64,000 bases of DNA from Epiperipatus broadwayi. Taxonomy: Eukaryota > Onychophora > Udeonychophora > Euonychophora > Peripatidae. The stretch's first letter is position 1; each line of letters begins with the position of its first letter. Under the pieces are notes generated by a model that worked only from the letters and a program-made list of their open reading frames with translations, was not told the DNA's origin and did no database searches. Positions 31,936-44,140 of this stretch are shown piece by piece. The position numbers and the translations under genes are program-made. Where the stretch lies: contig JAQFVV010000316.1 in the NCBI GenBank assembly GCA_028023455.1, positions 1 through 64,000 of the forward strand, written 5' to 3'.

Positions 31936-34353
31936 TAATATATAAACACTAAAGTGTGTAAATACATTTCTAATATATTTAATATGAAAATGAAACCAAA
32001 TAAATAAACATTCATATTTACAATACATTTTACACTGGCTATACTCTGCTTGCTACTGTTGGTGAGGTATGGCTCATTAATTCTGTGGTGAACTATGGTG
32101 CGATTGCTCGTATAAGTTTCTACTACTTTCTACCGTATCTTAACAGCCCACTCATAAGTAGGTTTGATGACACTTATGACAGCTTGCCTCACGCCATGTT
32201 TGCTTCCAGTTTTGGAAGTGGACTTGACTCATTGCATCAACCATGTAGCCTAACCACTATTATCTTGAGTGCAGGGATTCTGTCTTTCAAATTTGTGGTA
32301 GTAGTTCTCTGATCCTACCTTCAAAGAGATTGATTATTTATTGCCAAATCCTGATCCTTAATGAAAACATTCAGATTCAGTGAGCATCATTGCCTATTGG
32401 CTCATTTTTGCCATTGGCTATGGCAATGGATTCTCAATCCAATCTAGATAAGATGGAATCTGGACTAGTCCATTATTTAAAAGCTAGGTGAGACATGACA
32501 AAATTTTTGATAATTTGATTGCATAAATGTTAAAATATAAATAAAGGTATATATTTTTCACATTAAATTTTAAAATAAATAACAACTGATTATTTATGTG
32601 CAAAATATTAAAGAATGTTTAAACTTAAATAAATAAATCGTTAAAAAATGTTTTAAATTAAATGTAATTTAAAAAACAGACACATCTATATATTGATTAA
32701 TGGAATCAAGTTTATAAATTATTTTATATGGAAAGGAATTCCTAAAAAATAAATTAATTGTAAAACCTTACAGATGCAGAAATAAATTCCTAAGATTAAT
32801 TAATATTATAGATCTTATAAACTTATCATATATGAAAATAAACTCCTAAGAGAGTAATTTAATTGTATAATTAAAAAGCTAAGGAATTTCATTGTATGAT
32901 AACAAACTAAATAATAGAAGCTGATTAAAGCCAAAGAATTTACTGGAGAAAAGATAAGAGAAACAAACAAACAAAAAAAGAGATGATATAAATAGTTAGA
33001 GAAAAAGGACTGCTGGTTTTTTCTGTGGTAGCTGCTACTGTTAGTGCATGCGCGAGTTGAAGAGCTATTAAGAGCATCATCAGAGGACTTCATTCCCAGG
33101 GTCTCGATCCCTGTAGGTCACTTAGTCAACTAATGGTTTTAACAGATCATCTCGGTCTTATTATCATTTTGAAATGCCTCAAGAGGCTCATCAAGGGTTG
33201 TATTATAAAGCCTATAGATGGTAGTGAAGGTAAAGTTAATTGATAGCTTTCTTTAATTGTATAAACAGTATTTGCTACTCAACAATTAACCAGTGAATTA
33301 AGCTCACTCAAATGCAGATTTTATACTAGTGTTAAAAATCAGTATAGTAATTTTCCAAATTGTTAATAAATTACTATTGCTAAATATGTGCTGTTATTCT
33401 GCTTTTTATTGTATATTTGTTTGCTGGTCACTCAGTCATAGTTGGGGGCAAGCAAATTATTGGTGCAGTTACATTGAAACTGTGAGTAGTGGATAAGTTA
33501 AAAAGCCACTGGCAGTTGCTGTTGTTCGAACCTAGGGAAATAGGAAAAAGTTTAAGCCATTAGTAGCTTATGGCATTTTGGTTTTCAAACTTAGGTAGAA
33601 AAGTACAGAATTATAGTAATTAAAGTTAGAAGTAAGGCTAATTGTTCAGTAATGTCATGAGTGCTTTTGGGCAGAATTGTATACCTGAATTAAAGTTTAG
33701 CAATGCATCTGAATGGCCATTGTATATCATGCCATTACAAAACTTTTCTACCTTGAATGGCATTGAAGGTAATAAAAGGAAAGTAGCTGCACTCATGTGC
33801 TTTGTTGGTATTAGGGTAATAGAAGTAGCAAATAGATTATTTGACTGAGGATCTAATAAAGAAATTATTATGCATATTTTTAGTAACGGATTTTGAAAAA
33901 ACACATTTCAAATGAAAACATTTAAAAATCCTTCATTTTAGTCATCACAACTGAAGCATTATGATAAAAAAATTGAATTTTTATGGGATTTTAAAGATTT
34001 TTTTACCTTTCAGATCTATTTATACAGAAGCTGGATTTGATTGTTATTGACTTTACTGAAATCACATTAGAAGTTTCAAGATAACGCATGGTTGTAACAT
34101 TCACCTGCCTTACAATAATATTTAACAACCATTAACCTACATAGATGTGTTCAAAGACAACAGCACAAAGCATAAACAACTTATAGCTGAATTGATGAAT
34201 CTAGTAAAGCCACCAATGATTCTTTCTTCTGGTTAAAATATTTATAAATTTCAAAAAGTCACTAATAATTCTATATTCTAGTTAAAATATTTATAAATTT
34301 CTTTATGATATTTATAAATTGTCAAGTTGTCTAAAAAAAATTACACACACTTT
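31936..34353. other. Spacer, no gene seen
   Basis: Short ORFs at 32085-32312 and 33642-33848 show no recognisable domain. A segment at 33000-33140 is richer in GC and has GGGTCTCGATCCC, loosely B-box-like, but is too weak to call. Confidence 0.45.
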
Positions 34354-34400
34354 TCTTCCAAAGCGTAAGCTTGTGGTTAAGACCTGTAGAGGTCCTTAAT
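34354..34400 (-). repeat. Short dispersed repeat (also at 46728-46775, E-like)
   Basis: CTTCCAAAGCGTAAGCTTGTGG plus TTAAGACCTGTAGAGGTCC is the reverse complement, with few changes, of 46728-46775. GACCTCTACAGGTC at its edge is also where the longer family E copies begin. Confidence 0.65.
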
Positions 34401-34534
34401 ATCACATTTAAGCATATTCTTGAGGTTACAGCCTTAGTAAATATTACACCCTAAATAAATAAATAACAATTTACAACATTTAATCATTACAGATTTCATA
34501 TTTAATTTGATTATCGTGCATATTATTATTATTA

Positions 34535-34640
34535 TTTTTTTCCCATAGGTCATAGCATCGGCCGGGACGCGAACCCCCAACCGTCTGCAACCAACTACTT
34601 GCTTGCAAGGCGACTGCGATGACCTCTCGGCTAACAATGC
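34535..34640 (-). mobile_element. tRNA-derived SINE
   Basis: On the minus strand it begins GCATTGTTAGCCGAGAGGTC (A-box-like). The B box GGGTTCGCGTCCC follows, then CCGGCCGATGC, whose CCGATGC can pair with the GCATTGG consensus start as a 7-bp acceptor stem. The tail is TATGACCTATGGG plus A-run. It is a SINE rather than a working tRNA gene because the same head-plus-tail unit recurs seven times with variable anticodon arms. Confidence 0.88.
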
Positions 34641-35550
34641 TTGATATAATACAAATTAATAAGACAAATACTTATCATAATATCATGAGTTCAAATGCAG
34701 GTCGAGTAAATATAAATATTTTTCATTTGACTTGAGATTTTTCTTTCAGGTAGCTAATTAATAAACAATTCAGTTAATCATACAATATTCGCTAACTACT
34801 ATTTTTTTAACTAGAGAATAAAACGAGTGAAAAACACTCCACCATTATTACCCAATAAACATCAAACTAGATAAATACTATATTTTTCTGATTGTTTTTC
34901 TCCGAGTGATTATTAAAGAGATTATTGACTTGCTTTGGGTTATTTAAAAACTGTTTTCCTCATCATTTACTACTGTGTAAAATAAAAATATAAATTAAAA
35001 TCTTAAAAATAGTAAATAACTTGAAAAATATGTATGCTCACGTGAAAATCTTGTTACTGAAGATCCAATATCTTTTTAAGTTTGCAGGTTAATTTGAAAA
35101 TATATTTGAGAGTTTATAATAAAACAATAAATAAAAGGACTATTTTTTGTCGGACTGGAAAACTAGGATTGATGCAAGAGAGGTTGTTGTTTGCAAATCA
35201 GTTTAACTTAATTTAGAAAGTTTGATATTGGAAGATTATTTCTTCGTAAATACTATTTTAAAATTAATAATATACAAGCAGTTCTCTATTTACGCGGAAT
35301 GAAGTATTCAGTAATGTCATATAATATAAATTAATGAGGTAAAAGTTACAAGAAAGTCCTTACATTGCTATTACATATATTTGATCATAAAGATGAATAT
35401 AAATCTTTAGTTTGCACGATTATACTGTCAGCACATGTTTGACAATAAGATCAATATTTGTAATGATAATATAATAATTTTCTTGTTGCAATTTCCAATT
35501 ACTATTCATCTATATATTATTTATAAATTACACTATTAAAAAAAAAAAAA

Positions 35551-35652
35551 TTTTTCCCCCCATATGTCATAGCATCAGCCGGAAAGCGAACACGCTATTA
35601 CCGGGACAACTGCTTGTAAAGCAGCTGTCGCTGACCTCTCAACCACCAATGC
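35551..35652 (-). mobile_element. tRNA-derived SINE
   Basis: Minus strand: GCATTGGTGGTTGAGAGGTC, an anticodon-arm-like CTGC-TTTACAA-GCAG, B box GTTCGCTTTCC, CCGGCTGATGC, then TATGACATATGGGGGG and A-run. Acceptor and anticodon stems can still pair. Confidence 0.88.
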
Positions 35653-35851
35653 TTGACAAAAAGAAATTAATTTTCCAACAAATGATAATACGCATTGCAA
35701 TTCATCACAAAAGGACTTGTTGGCTATATTGATTTACACATCACTTTTCCCCCTGATATTTTAAAACTTTACATATACCAGGAAGTGTCTATGTAAGTTT
35801 GAATTTAAGTAAGTGGGGTTTAAAAATATGGCAGGCTACCTGTAGTAGTTT

Positions 35852-35932
35852 TTTTTTTTTTTAAGTGTCATAGCATCGGCCGGGACGCGAACCCGCAACC
35901 CGGGCTCGCTCTGACCTCTCGACCACCAATGC
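35852..35932 (-). mobile_element. tRNA-derived SINE with perfect 14-bp target duplication and deleted anticodon arm
   Basis: ACCTGTAGTAGTTT flanks the element at 35838-35851 and 35933-35946. On the minus strand the A-box and B-box parts are present, but the anticodon arm is missing (the sequence passes from GAGCGAG straight to CCCGGGTTGCGGG). The shortened head was evidently mobile or was deleted after insertion. Confidence 0.92.
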
Positions 35933-36644
35933 ACCTGTAGTAGTTTGTTGTGATAATTGTTAAATTATCCTAATATAATTTTTAATTGTTTGCAAACAAA
36001 ATAATGATAAGTACATTAAATAAATACTTTTTTATACGAGAGTACAAATTATATATTCATTGTGGACAATCAATAAAGTTTATTTATACTTTAAGTTAAT
36101 TGATGAATATAAGAAATTAAATACTACTGCAGACAAGATATTAATAAAAATGTATTCATTAATTATACCCCTGTATTTACATGGTAATAAAGTTAAAAAG
36201 GAACAGAATAAAAACACAATGCATTTATATGAATGGAAGTTGAAATGAAAATCTAATTAGAATAAAAAAATTACTCCGTGCAAAACAGTATACAAACTTT
36301 TCCTAGCAGAATTTAAAGATTACTTATGACAAGGAAAATAATTTTCAAAAGAACAAAATTACTAAATTATTACATTTTAAAAGTTAACATTTACCGATTA
36401 TTATTTAGCATTATATATATCTGTTATTGCTAATAATAATTATATGTAATAATTTATTAATATTTGTGAATTAATAATCTTTAAATGCAGATACTATAAG
36501 TTAGACTATCTAGAATCATTTTTTTTATAAATTTACAAATAACATTCTGTTGTATCAATACAATCCAGTAACCCCAAACAAATAACGAAGTAACCAGATG
36601 AAAAATAATTTGCGAGAAAATTAGACTTACTAAAGTCATTTTAA

Positions 36645-37118
36645 CTGAAACACAGGCTTATTACATACGTGTGTCTATATATGTAATATATAGGGTATAT
36701 GAGCACAGACTTTCACATGACCCACCACTCTCCACTCTATCTCATAACACTGATACACTTGAACACATATATGTTGAAAAGATAAATAATCACCAATATA
36801 CGTATTCCATGCTATAAACAGCAATCATCTTTGAGCATTCCATCATCAGATTTTCAATTGGATGGACGGTTGAAGACTTGGAGTAGGTTAAAGCCTATCC
36901 ATTAAAGTATGAAGATTGGCTATCTTAATATATATCTGAGCACTTATAGCATATATGTGTAGAGATGGTAATCTGGACCAACTGATGATTGCTGGTTTAG
37001 CATGAAATACGTATATTGGTGATTATTTATCTTTTCAACATATATATGTTCAAATGTATTAGTGTTATGCGATGGAGTGGAGAGTTGTGGGTCATGTGAA
37101 AGTCTGTGCTCATATACC
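36645..37118. mobile_element. Foldback element with about 120-bp inverted termini (family A) and 14-bp direct flanks
   Basis: The left end GTATATGAGCACAGACTTTC through AATATACGTATTCCATGCT is mirrored by the right end AGCATGAAATACGTATATTG through GAAAGTCTGTGCTCATATAC. Each arm is about 120 bp, around a roughly 190-bp core containing GAAGATTGGCTATCTTAATA. TAAAGTCATTTTAA occurs at 36631-36644 and 37119-37132, a candidate target duplication. No ORF. Confidence 0.75.
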
Positions 37119-37292
37119 TAAAGTCATTTTAATAAAGTTGCAAACCAAAATGACTTTAAAAGTCTGACTTGTAATGGATTCTTATAGAATGCACATTTGA
37201 AGACTATTATTTAATAAATATTATATAATCTCAGCACTGAATATTTAACAATCATTACTTGTTTGCAGAACTGTTAAAATTAATAGACAAAA

Positions 37293-37366
37293 TTTTTTTT
37301 TTTCATGCGTCATAGCATCAGATGGGAAGCGAACCCACTAACCCGGGACAACTGCTTGTAAAGCCA
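37293..37366 (-). mobile_element. Truncated tRNA-derived SINE
   Basis: The 3' part only (minus strand): anticodon-arm ACAAGCAGTTGTCCCGGG, B box GTTCGCTTCCC and tail CTATGACGCATGAAAAAA. The A-box half is missing. Confidence 0.82.
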
Positions 37367-38075
37367 GTTTTTTAAAAATATTTATTAAGTAACATTTGAA
37401 AAATTAGGACTTTTAAGTGTCGACTGCGCCAATTTGTTTTGTATTCACATGTAACAAAATCAAATAAATAAAAAGATTTTTACTACAAATAGAATACAGC
37501 AATTTATTTATATTTTAGTTTATAACAATTTTGAGTTCATAACACATATAAGAAATTATATACATAATCGCGTGTCCGATTTCCCCACTAACAGTTCTAT
37601 TCTAATATGGCCGGTTTCCCAAAACCTCTTCTTAAAGACTATTAATATTTTAATTATTCCGTATTCTAAAATTAGCCATTTTAGGCGTACAAAAATAATA
37701 ATAAGATCGAGAAGATCTGTAATTACCTATACGGATCTTGGAACCTTCAGACTCCGCTAGTTCTGGGTTATACCTTCATTGATCGTATATCCCTTTATCT
37801 ATATAAAGATTTCCACTCCGGTCACACAGCAATAAGTAAAGACCTTTATGATTTATTAGCGTCTTAGGAAACCGTTGCCAGAAGATGGAATTCAAATTCA
37901 GAGTAGAGCATGAAAAGTTTTCAGTTACCCAATGATTAGCTGTGTGTGGTTAGAACTTTTACGGATATCCAGATCATAAATCACCTGATAATAATCTTAT
38001 TTTGATTAATAAATTTATTGTATACTTATTCTTCCATGGATAGTAAAGAAAATTCCAGGTATTCTGACTTACAGT
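37367..38075. other. Spacer, no gene seen
   Basis: The ORF at 37572-37760 has no recognisable domain. No named repeat. Confidence 0.45.
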
Positions 38076-38165
38076 CTAAACTTTCCACACAGAAGCACCA
38101 CTAAGTGCAAGCCAGAATAATCAATGGATGCTAGAATGGTGACCGTGTGATGTATTCTGACTTGT
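38076..38165 (+). repeat. Family D fragment
   Basis: CACTAAGTGCAAGCCAGAATAATCAATGGATGCTAGAA matches the starts of 52711 and 53705. The remainder of the family is missing. Confidence 0.65.
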
Positions 38166-38334
38166 TAGGATGAGGGTGATGACTGAATGTAAGGATAAAT
38201 GTGGATTAATATAGTACAACCTACATTACTGGTGAAAAAAAGCATCATATAATAATTGAAACTGAAGTTATGGTTCACTTTGACATCCAATAGTAAAAGC
38301 TTTCTTTGAAAATATGGTGAAAAATGTTCTCAAT

Positions 38335-38880
38335 CATCATTTCCAGATATAATTAACCAATTGTAGAGATGATCTGTCCAAGTTTAGTCCAGTTTCTGAG
38401 CTACATAGATTTCTTCTTCCCATCAATAATGGTAATATTTCCTTTTTTATCCATCCTTCATCAGATCTCATATGTGGCCTCCTTATCCTTTACAATTTCT
38501 TAAGATTAGATTAAGACTTCCATCAATCATTTATCATTTCTAATAATGTATGCACCCAACTCCATTTCAACATCTTAATTCAAAGATGTACAATATTTGT
38601 TTGCTCTATTTCCTAAATATAACACTTTCAAGCTCTTCATGCTGCTTCGAACATGCACCTCTCCATATATTGTTGAGATTTGAAAACTCTGTATAGGTCT
38701 TCTGTTAAGTGTCCAAAACTCATATCCATAAATAAAGACTAATAAAATTAATTTCTTTAATATTAAATTATTATTACTAAAAGCGCACCATTCAAGTTTA
38801 ATTTTTTGATTAATTTCATCCGTTATGCTTCCGCCTGTATTAATAATTGATCGAAGTATTTATAGATGTTAATTTATAAA
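38335..38880 (-). mobile_element. Old, degraded RTE LINE 3' fragment
   Basis: The minus-strand order of landmarks follows the LINE C-terminus: TTAATACAGGCGGAAGCATAA, then CTTGAATGGTGCGCTTT, then ATATGAGTTTTGGACAC, then AGAGGTGCATGTTCG. There are many substitutions and indels and no frame remains. It is the most diverged of the five LINE copies here. Confidence 0.8.
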
Positions 38881-40078
38881 TAACCATCTATAATCAGAAA
38901 AAACAGGTAAAAACAATTATTGATAATATAATTAAGTTAAAGCTGATGTAAAAAATTACAATCAACTTATCATTAGATTTAAAAGAATTAAATAATTCAA
39001 ATATTAATGAATTTTCCTTAAAAAACAAATGTAGAATTAAATTAATGAGTTGTGCTAATTACTCTAACAAGCTTATTGATAAATGCCAGCAAGAGAAAGC
39101 ATTTAAAAATCTCTAGAAATGACACCTTAACCTCAGACCGATGGTTTCATGCTTTGGCACTTCTCAGTGAGGTGCTAGGATAGCTTCAGACACTAGGTCA
39201 TCTATTAATTGAATGCAAATGCTTGAAAGCAGGAAGGGTACAAATAATAAAAGTTGTGGAAAAATAAATATAAGCAAAGTGATTATACAGAAAGTATATT
39301 ATTGATTTTTATGCTGGGTTTGGGAAAAGATAAGGTGGATTTAGATATAAAGGCCATGCAAAGATTATGTTGCAAAAATGGGATGGAGCAGGATATGGAA
39401 AAACAGAAGGTGGGCAATAGAAAGAGAAAGTAAAGTGGCTACCAGGTTTCTCTGGGCATAGTTGCTGAGAGTTTCCTGACTCTGTATAAGAAGTCACAGT
39501 GCATCACATCACATCTAAAAATACCAACCCAAAACAAAATTATTTAGCATAGTCTATTAATAATAACATTAAGGATAAGAAAATAAATTTATTTAAAAAT
39601 TGAAGACTATATAATTAAAAAGTACTTATAAAAAATTGCAATGAATAATATTAAAATAAGTACATATGCTGAGCATATATATATATTAAAGTAATATTTT
39701 ATTATCTAAGATTTTCTTTTTAAAAAAAAACCCCAAATCAAAACAATTTATTATTAATCAGAATAAAGACTTTCAGAATACAATACAAACATTTCTTTTG
39801 CTGACATATCAAAATATTCAGAAGCTGCAGATGTTCAAATATTTCTTATGATTTAAAGCTGTCAAAATTCGCCATCCAGGGAATGTTCCGTATAGCATTA
39901 GTAGTAGACTAGAATGTGACACATCTATTCTGTACAGAAATAATGCAAATATTTTCACGAACGAAAAAAAAAATTACAAAAAAATATTTTCCGTTATTTT
40001 TTTGGGCTCATATATAGATAGGGTGTGTGTCTTATAAAATAAAAATAATTGAAAACATTTAAGGATTGGAAATGATAG
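38881..40078. other. Spacer with one short dispersed repeat
   Basis: 39120-39190 contains CCGATGGTTTCATGCTTTGG and CTCAGTGAGGTGCTAGGA. It is shared in inverted form with 49480-49525 (CCAAAGCATGAAACCAT). No gene was recognised; the ORF at 39309-39497 has no domain. Confidence 0.5.
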
Positions 40079-40182
40079 TTTTTTTTCTTTAAGTGTCATA
40101 GCATCGGCTGGGACGCGAACCCGCAACCCGGACAACTATCTGCAAGTGCAAGGCAGTCGCGCTGACCTTTCGACCACCAATG
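40079..40182 (-). mobile_element. tRNA-derived SINE
   Basis: Minus strand: CATTGGTGGTCGAAAGGTCA, then GCGCGACTGCCTTGCACTTG, B box GGGTTCGCGTCCC, AGCCGATGC, then TATGACACTTAAAG and A-rich tail. It is the most complete head in the window. Confidence 0.88.
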
Positions 40183-41816
40183 AGTTTTGAACTAGGGATG
40201 TTAACTCTTGGGTTTGTTATTCTACCACATAACTAAACTATGTAGGATATGTGTTTATTATCTTTGTGTTGTTTGGTATAGTTACAATAAGACACATTTC
40301 TATTACTTGAATACGACAGACAGGCCTGCCATGTGACTAAGAAGTGCCCTTGTGAAAGGTAAATTTTAGTGCTCCCCTCCCCGCAAGAAAATATGCTTTT
40401 TATTCATTTATTTCTATAAAATAAACAACACATGCTAAAATAAAACATATTAATGTTTAAAAAAATAATTTTCGAAGCAAATAATTAAATAATATCTTAA
40501 AACAAAAAAATATTTTAATTAACCTATTCATTCAGTGTATTGAATGTTTTTTATATAACCAACTAAAGGAATTTGAACTTAGGATTTTTTCAGTCTATAT
40601 TTGTCCTCTACTCTATTTCAAACAACCAACACCCACCATGTATAAAGTCATGTGTGTCAGTTTCTTGAAATGTAACAGAAATAAATATAGACTAAAAAAT
40701 CCTAATTTCAAATCCCTTTATTTAGTAAATTTGAAATTTTTTTTTTTCAAAAGTTTTCATATTATTTTTTCGGCAATTCTGCAAAAATGCTAATACGGAT
40801 AGGAAATTTCTACAACAAAGACAAATTTTGCACTGCTCCCCTTCCCTGGCCAACTCTGATATTATATAAGTAATTAAATAAGATATGTTACTCACTATTA
40901 AAAAAATTGTTGGCACAACACACCTTCAAATTCAAAACAATATTTCTGGGACAGATAGTCTACCGGTACCCCCAAATGGACAACACATTTAGAGCATATA
41001 CAACATTATTGATAAAGATAATTTCATCATATGCAGAATTACTGTAATTATGAGGCAATATTTTTTAAATAAGTTTAATTTTAGATAAATTATTATTAAT
41101 AATATATTACTTTTTATACAAATTAGAATATTTAAATAAAAATGATTGAGAAATCTAAACATTTTTATTTACGTATAAATTTTATTAATTATAGTGATGA
41201 AAGGGCATTGGCCAGTTAAGTTTTGTGCAATGGTAGAGTATATATATAATATATTTTGAAGCTAGAACAACTGCCACGATAAGTTTAAGTAAAGAAATAT
41301 TCCTTTTATGCTTAAATAATAAATATTTACAATCAGAATGTATTTCTAGGAATAAAGTGATTCAGAAATGTAAACATTTTATTCATTATTCATGACAAAA
41401 TGGCATCAGTCTACTTGGTTTGGCATAATGATAAGAGTATATATGTAGTATATTTTGCGCTTGTGCTTAAAAATTCAAAGCGTGGGTAATTGTCACAAAT
41501 AAGTTTAAGAAATATTCCTCTTATACTTAAATAAAAAATATTTACATTCAGAACACATTTCTAATGATGAAATGATTCAAAAATGTAACAATTTTATTTG
41601 CATATAAATTTTATTAATTATTTTGTTGTCTCGTAAAGTGTGTCCTGCACATGGCAGTCCTGGTCATAGGACCTCTCGAGGAAATAGCAGTTATTTATTA
41701 CACAAAGGTAATGCAAGCACTAAGCTCAATTGAAATTATTTAAATACTAAATTTTTTTTATCACAGCACTTGAAAGTCAATTTACATAATCTTATGTATT
41801 ACATTAAAGATCAGCC
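40183..41816. other. AT-rich spacer, no gene seen
   Basis: Two diverged segments (41165-41340 and 41345-41590) both carry ATTTTATTTAC.TATAAATTTTATTAATTAT and TTAAGTAAAGAAATATTCCT-like text, so a weak roughly 200-bp internal duplication is likely. No gene. Confidence 0.4.
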
Positions 41817-41890
41817 TGTCAAGCTATTGTGCATGCATGCGCTTTTTACGAGTGTTAATAATAATAAATGAATACTTTGACTCCCAACAC
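41817..41890 (-). repeat. Dispersed repeat family H (also 59680-59750)
   Basis: AGCTATTGTGCATGCATGCG and CTTTTTACGAGTGTTAATAA plus AAATGAATACTTTGACTCC is the reverse complement of 59680-59750 with few changes. Confidence 0.75.
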
Positions 41891-42934
41891 AAGATATAGT
41901 ATTTAGGAAAGAATAAAATGAATCCACTTATTCTTTCCACCCAAAATGCTTATATATGGGCAAATCTTAAGTACTGGAAGTGAAAGCGTGAGGATAGACC
42001 ACTCACTTTAAATTACTGTTTACAATGTCTGAATGAATGACGCGGACGCAATTATCTAGAATTTACTAAACATCATTCTCAAATGAAACTTAAACATATG
42101 TAAATAAGCATTTATTTTATATAGTGCATGTTTATAAATTGTAATACATTAAAGTTCAGCCTGTCAATCTTATGTATATAATTCCTTTTTCCACGTATCT
42201 CATCATTTTATGATCTAAATATCTGACTTTAGCATTTTGCTTTACATAAAAAAATACTTTTTTTTTTTTAAGGTCATCTAAAACTTTGTTCTTTTTTTCT
42301 TTCTTTTACAGTTTGATCCTTAAAGTATAACTTTCAAATGCAGAACCAATCCAGTTATGTTTTGAAAACATTTCCCACAAAAATTAATGATCCCATCCTT
42401 TAGACAATCTTCAATAAAATAATTAGTTATTTAAAATATGTATATATTAATCAAGTAAGTTTCAGGATCAGTTCAATACATTTGACATTAGCACATTACA
42501 ATGTACACATCTCTTTTAGAAATCAAACCCAATTTATTTTAATATAATGTTATAACCATTTATATGTTATTAAACTTTTGTCTTTTAAAATCTGAGCACT
42601 TTTTTAGAATTTCAACTCTTTGCTTTAATTTTTCCAGGTTGCACTAATTTTATAATGAAATTTTGTTAACAAATAATCATAGGACCTCATATCACATTAT
42701 CAATAGCTTTTTTCTTTTTTGCATATATGCATAATATATTTATAAATATTTGAAAACCAGGCACCCTTCTATGTATTTAAATGGATAAGGTCCTATACAT
42801 TAGGGGTCAGAGTGACTTGGCTAATATGAGCATGGCAATAATATTGGCATCAGCATGGGATTTGGGTTTTCATAATCAGATTTTCAATATGGATGGCCGA
42901 AAAGTTGGAGTGTATTGAAGCCTGTCCATTAGGG

Positions 42935-43428
42935 CAGGGGTGGGCAATTGTTTTGGCTCAGGGGCGCAGAGATTGGTGGAGGGCCGCATCAGGGGCCACT
43001 TTGTGGAAGCGAAGGTTAGCGGAGGGCCACACCTTTTTTTCATGACACAATAAACATACTGCTTTATTCCCTGTACTACCAAAGAAATATTTGTTTGTCC
43101 ATTCTTCATTAAACACATGACATTCATCACCGATTTTACATTTTTTCGGAGGGTTTATGGTTTCACTAAAGTTGGAAATGTATATATTTGCTAATGCAAA
43201 GACAAAATTGAAAGTAACCAGATCAACTGGAAAAGCACTGCACATCATATCTACACTGTGCATGTGTATTGACGTGGCCACCATAGTGGAAAATATGAGA
43301 TGAATCTTCAGTCACACACAAAAAGGAAATCTCAGCTCAAGGCAGATTTTTCTGTTTGTCTTGGAGGGCCGCATAAAACCTCTTAGTGGGCTGCATGTGG
43401 CCCCCAGGCCACTATTTTCCCACCCCTG
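42935..43428 (-). mobile_element. Non-autonomous, internally deleted hAT transposon with 8-bp target duplication
   Basis: The ends CAGGGGTGGG(C/A)AA are inverted. The element is bracketed by CATTAGGG at 42927-42934 and 43429-43436, an exact 8-bp target duplication, the hAT hallmark. Subterminal GGAGGGCCGCAT occurs at both ends. At 494 bp it is far too short for a full transposase. It still carries part of the transposase 5' coding region on the minus strand. Confidence 0.95.
42960..43180 (-). pseudogene. N-terminal remnant of a hAT transposase (BED-like zinc finger)
   Basis: Minus-strand translation gives DECHVFNEEWTNKYFFG, then NKAVCLLCHEKK and NLRFH. This matches the N-terminal pattern FNEEW...YFF...A.CLVC...L.RH of Charlie-type hAT transposases, which were also captured in vertebrate genes such as GTF2IRD2. 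The frame then runs straight into the element's terminal sequence, so the catalytic domain and insertion domain have been deleted. The remaining C..C...H pattern is the start of a BED-type DNA-binding finger. Confidence 0.75.
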
Positions 43429-43556
43429 CATTAGGGTATGAAGATTTGCTATCTTAATATAAACTGACACTCATTATATATATTTGTGGGAGATAATCTG
43501 GACCAACTGATGAGTGCTGGTTTAGCATGAAATACATATAGTGGTGATTATTTAGA

Positions 43557-44050
43557 GCTAGTAGCAGGCTCTTTATATATATTACATATTGGTAATACAA
43601 GCTATATAGGTCATGTGATATATGACTGACTTTTACTATTATAATTTTGCTATTAGGGCTTTGGCTATATTAAACTGCTAAGCCTACTAATATATGGGAT
43701 CTCTGAATTTAGTTCAGGCTCATATAGTTTCTTTGGTTAAAGAGCTGAGTTTGAAGACATGTGTGGTGTCTGAAGATTTGGATATTTTTCTTAATATTTA
43801 AGAATTAGATAAATGCTTGGCTTGAGTTAATATTTTGAATCTTATGTCCTAGCTCCTCACTGATGAGAGCCATAGCTCAAAACCGGTCTGGGAATGGGGA
43901 CCATCATAGACAAAGGCTTCATGTATGTTCTCTTGTAGCATTTATCATAAAAAATAAAATAAAGCTTGTTTAGAGCTAGTAGCAAGCTCTTTATATATTA
44001 CATGTTGGTAATACAAGCTATATAGGTCATGTGATATATGACTTATTTTT
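43557..44050 (+). repeat. Pair of about 80-bp direct repeats around a 340-bp core
   Basis: TAGAGCTAGTAGC(A)AGCTCT followed by GGTAATACAAGCTATATAGG and TCATGTGATATATGACT occurs at about 43553-43635 and 43971-44045. The core includes a family D piece in reverse orientation (CTCCTCACTGATGAGAGCC, 43852-43870). The layout resembles a tiny terminal-direct-repeat element or a local duplication. No primer site or TG/CA ends are visible. Confidence 0.6.
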
Positions 44051-44061
44051 ACTTTTCTACA

Positions 44062-44140
44062 TGTGTATAGTTGTATGAGATAGTGTGGATCGATGAAGGG
44101 TGCTTGAAAATCTGAGTTCAAATCCCCTATACTTATAATA
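44062..44140 (+). repeat. Family A end fragment with B-box-like sequence
   Basis: TGAGATAGTGTGGATCGATG followed by GAGTTCAAATCCCC matches the outer end of family A copies (compare 55710-55765). Confidence 0.5.

Larger units (their letters stand above)
42780..43556 (-). repeat. Family A repeat split by a hAT insertion
   Basis: Left part 42780-42934 (CATTAGGGGTCAGAGTGACT to GAAGCCTGTCCATTAGGG) and right part 43429-43556 (CATTAGGGTATGAAGATTTG to ATGAAATACATATAGTGG) join into one family A unit, as in 55390-55670. The hAT element sits between them. Confidence 0.85.

Noticed and set aside
34535-34640. Functional tRNA gene
   Set aside because: The same tail follows each copy, anticodon arms vary or are missing, and the sequences are followed by poly(A); they are SINEs.
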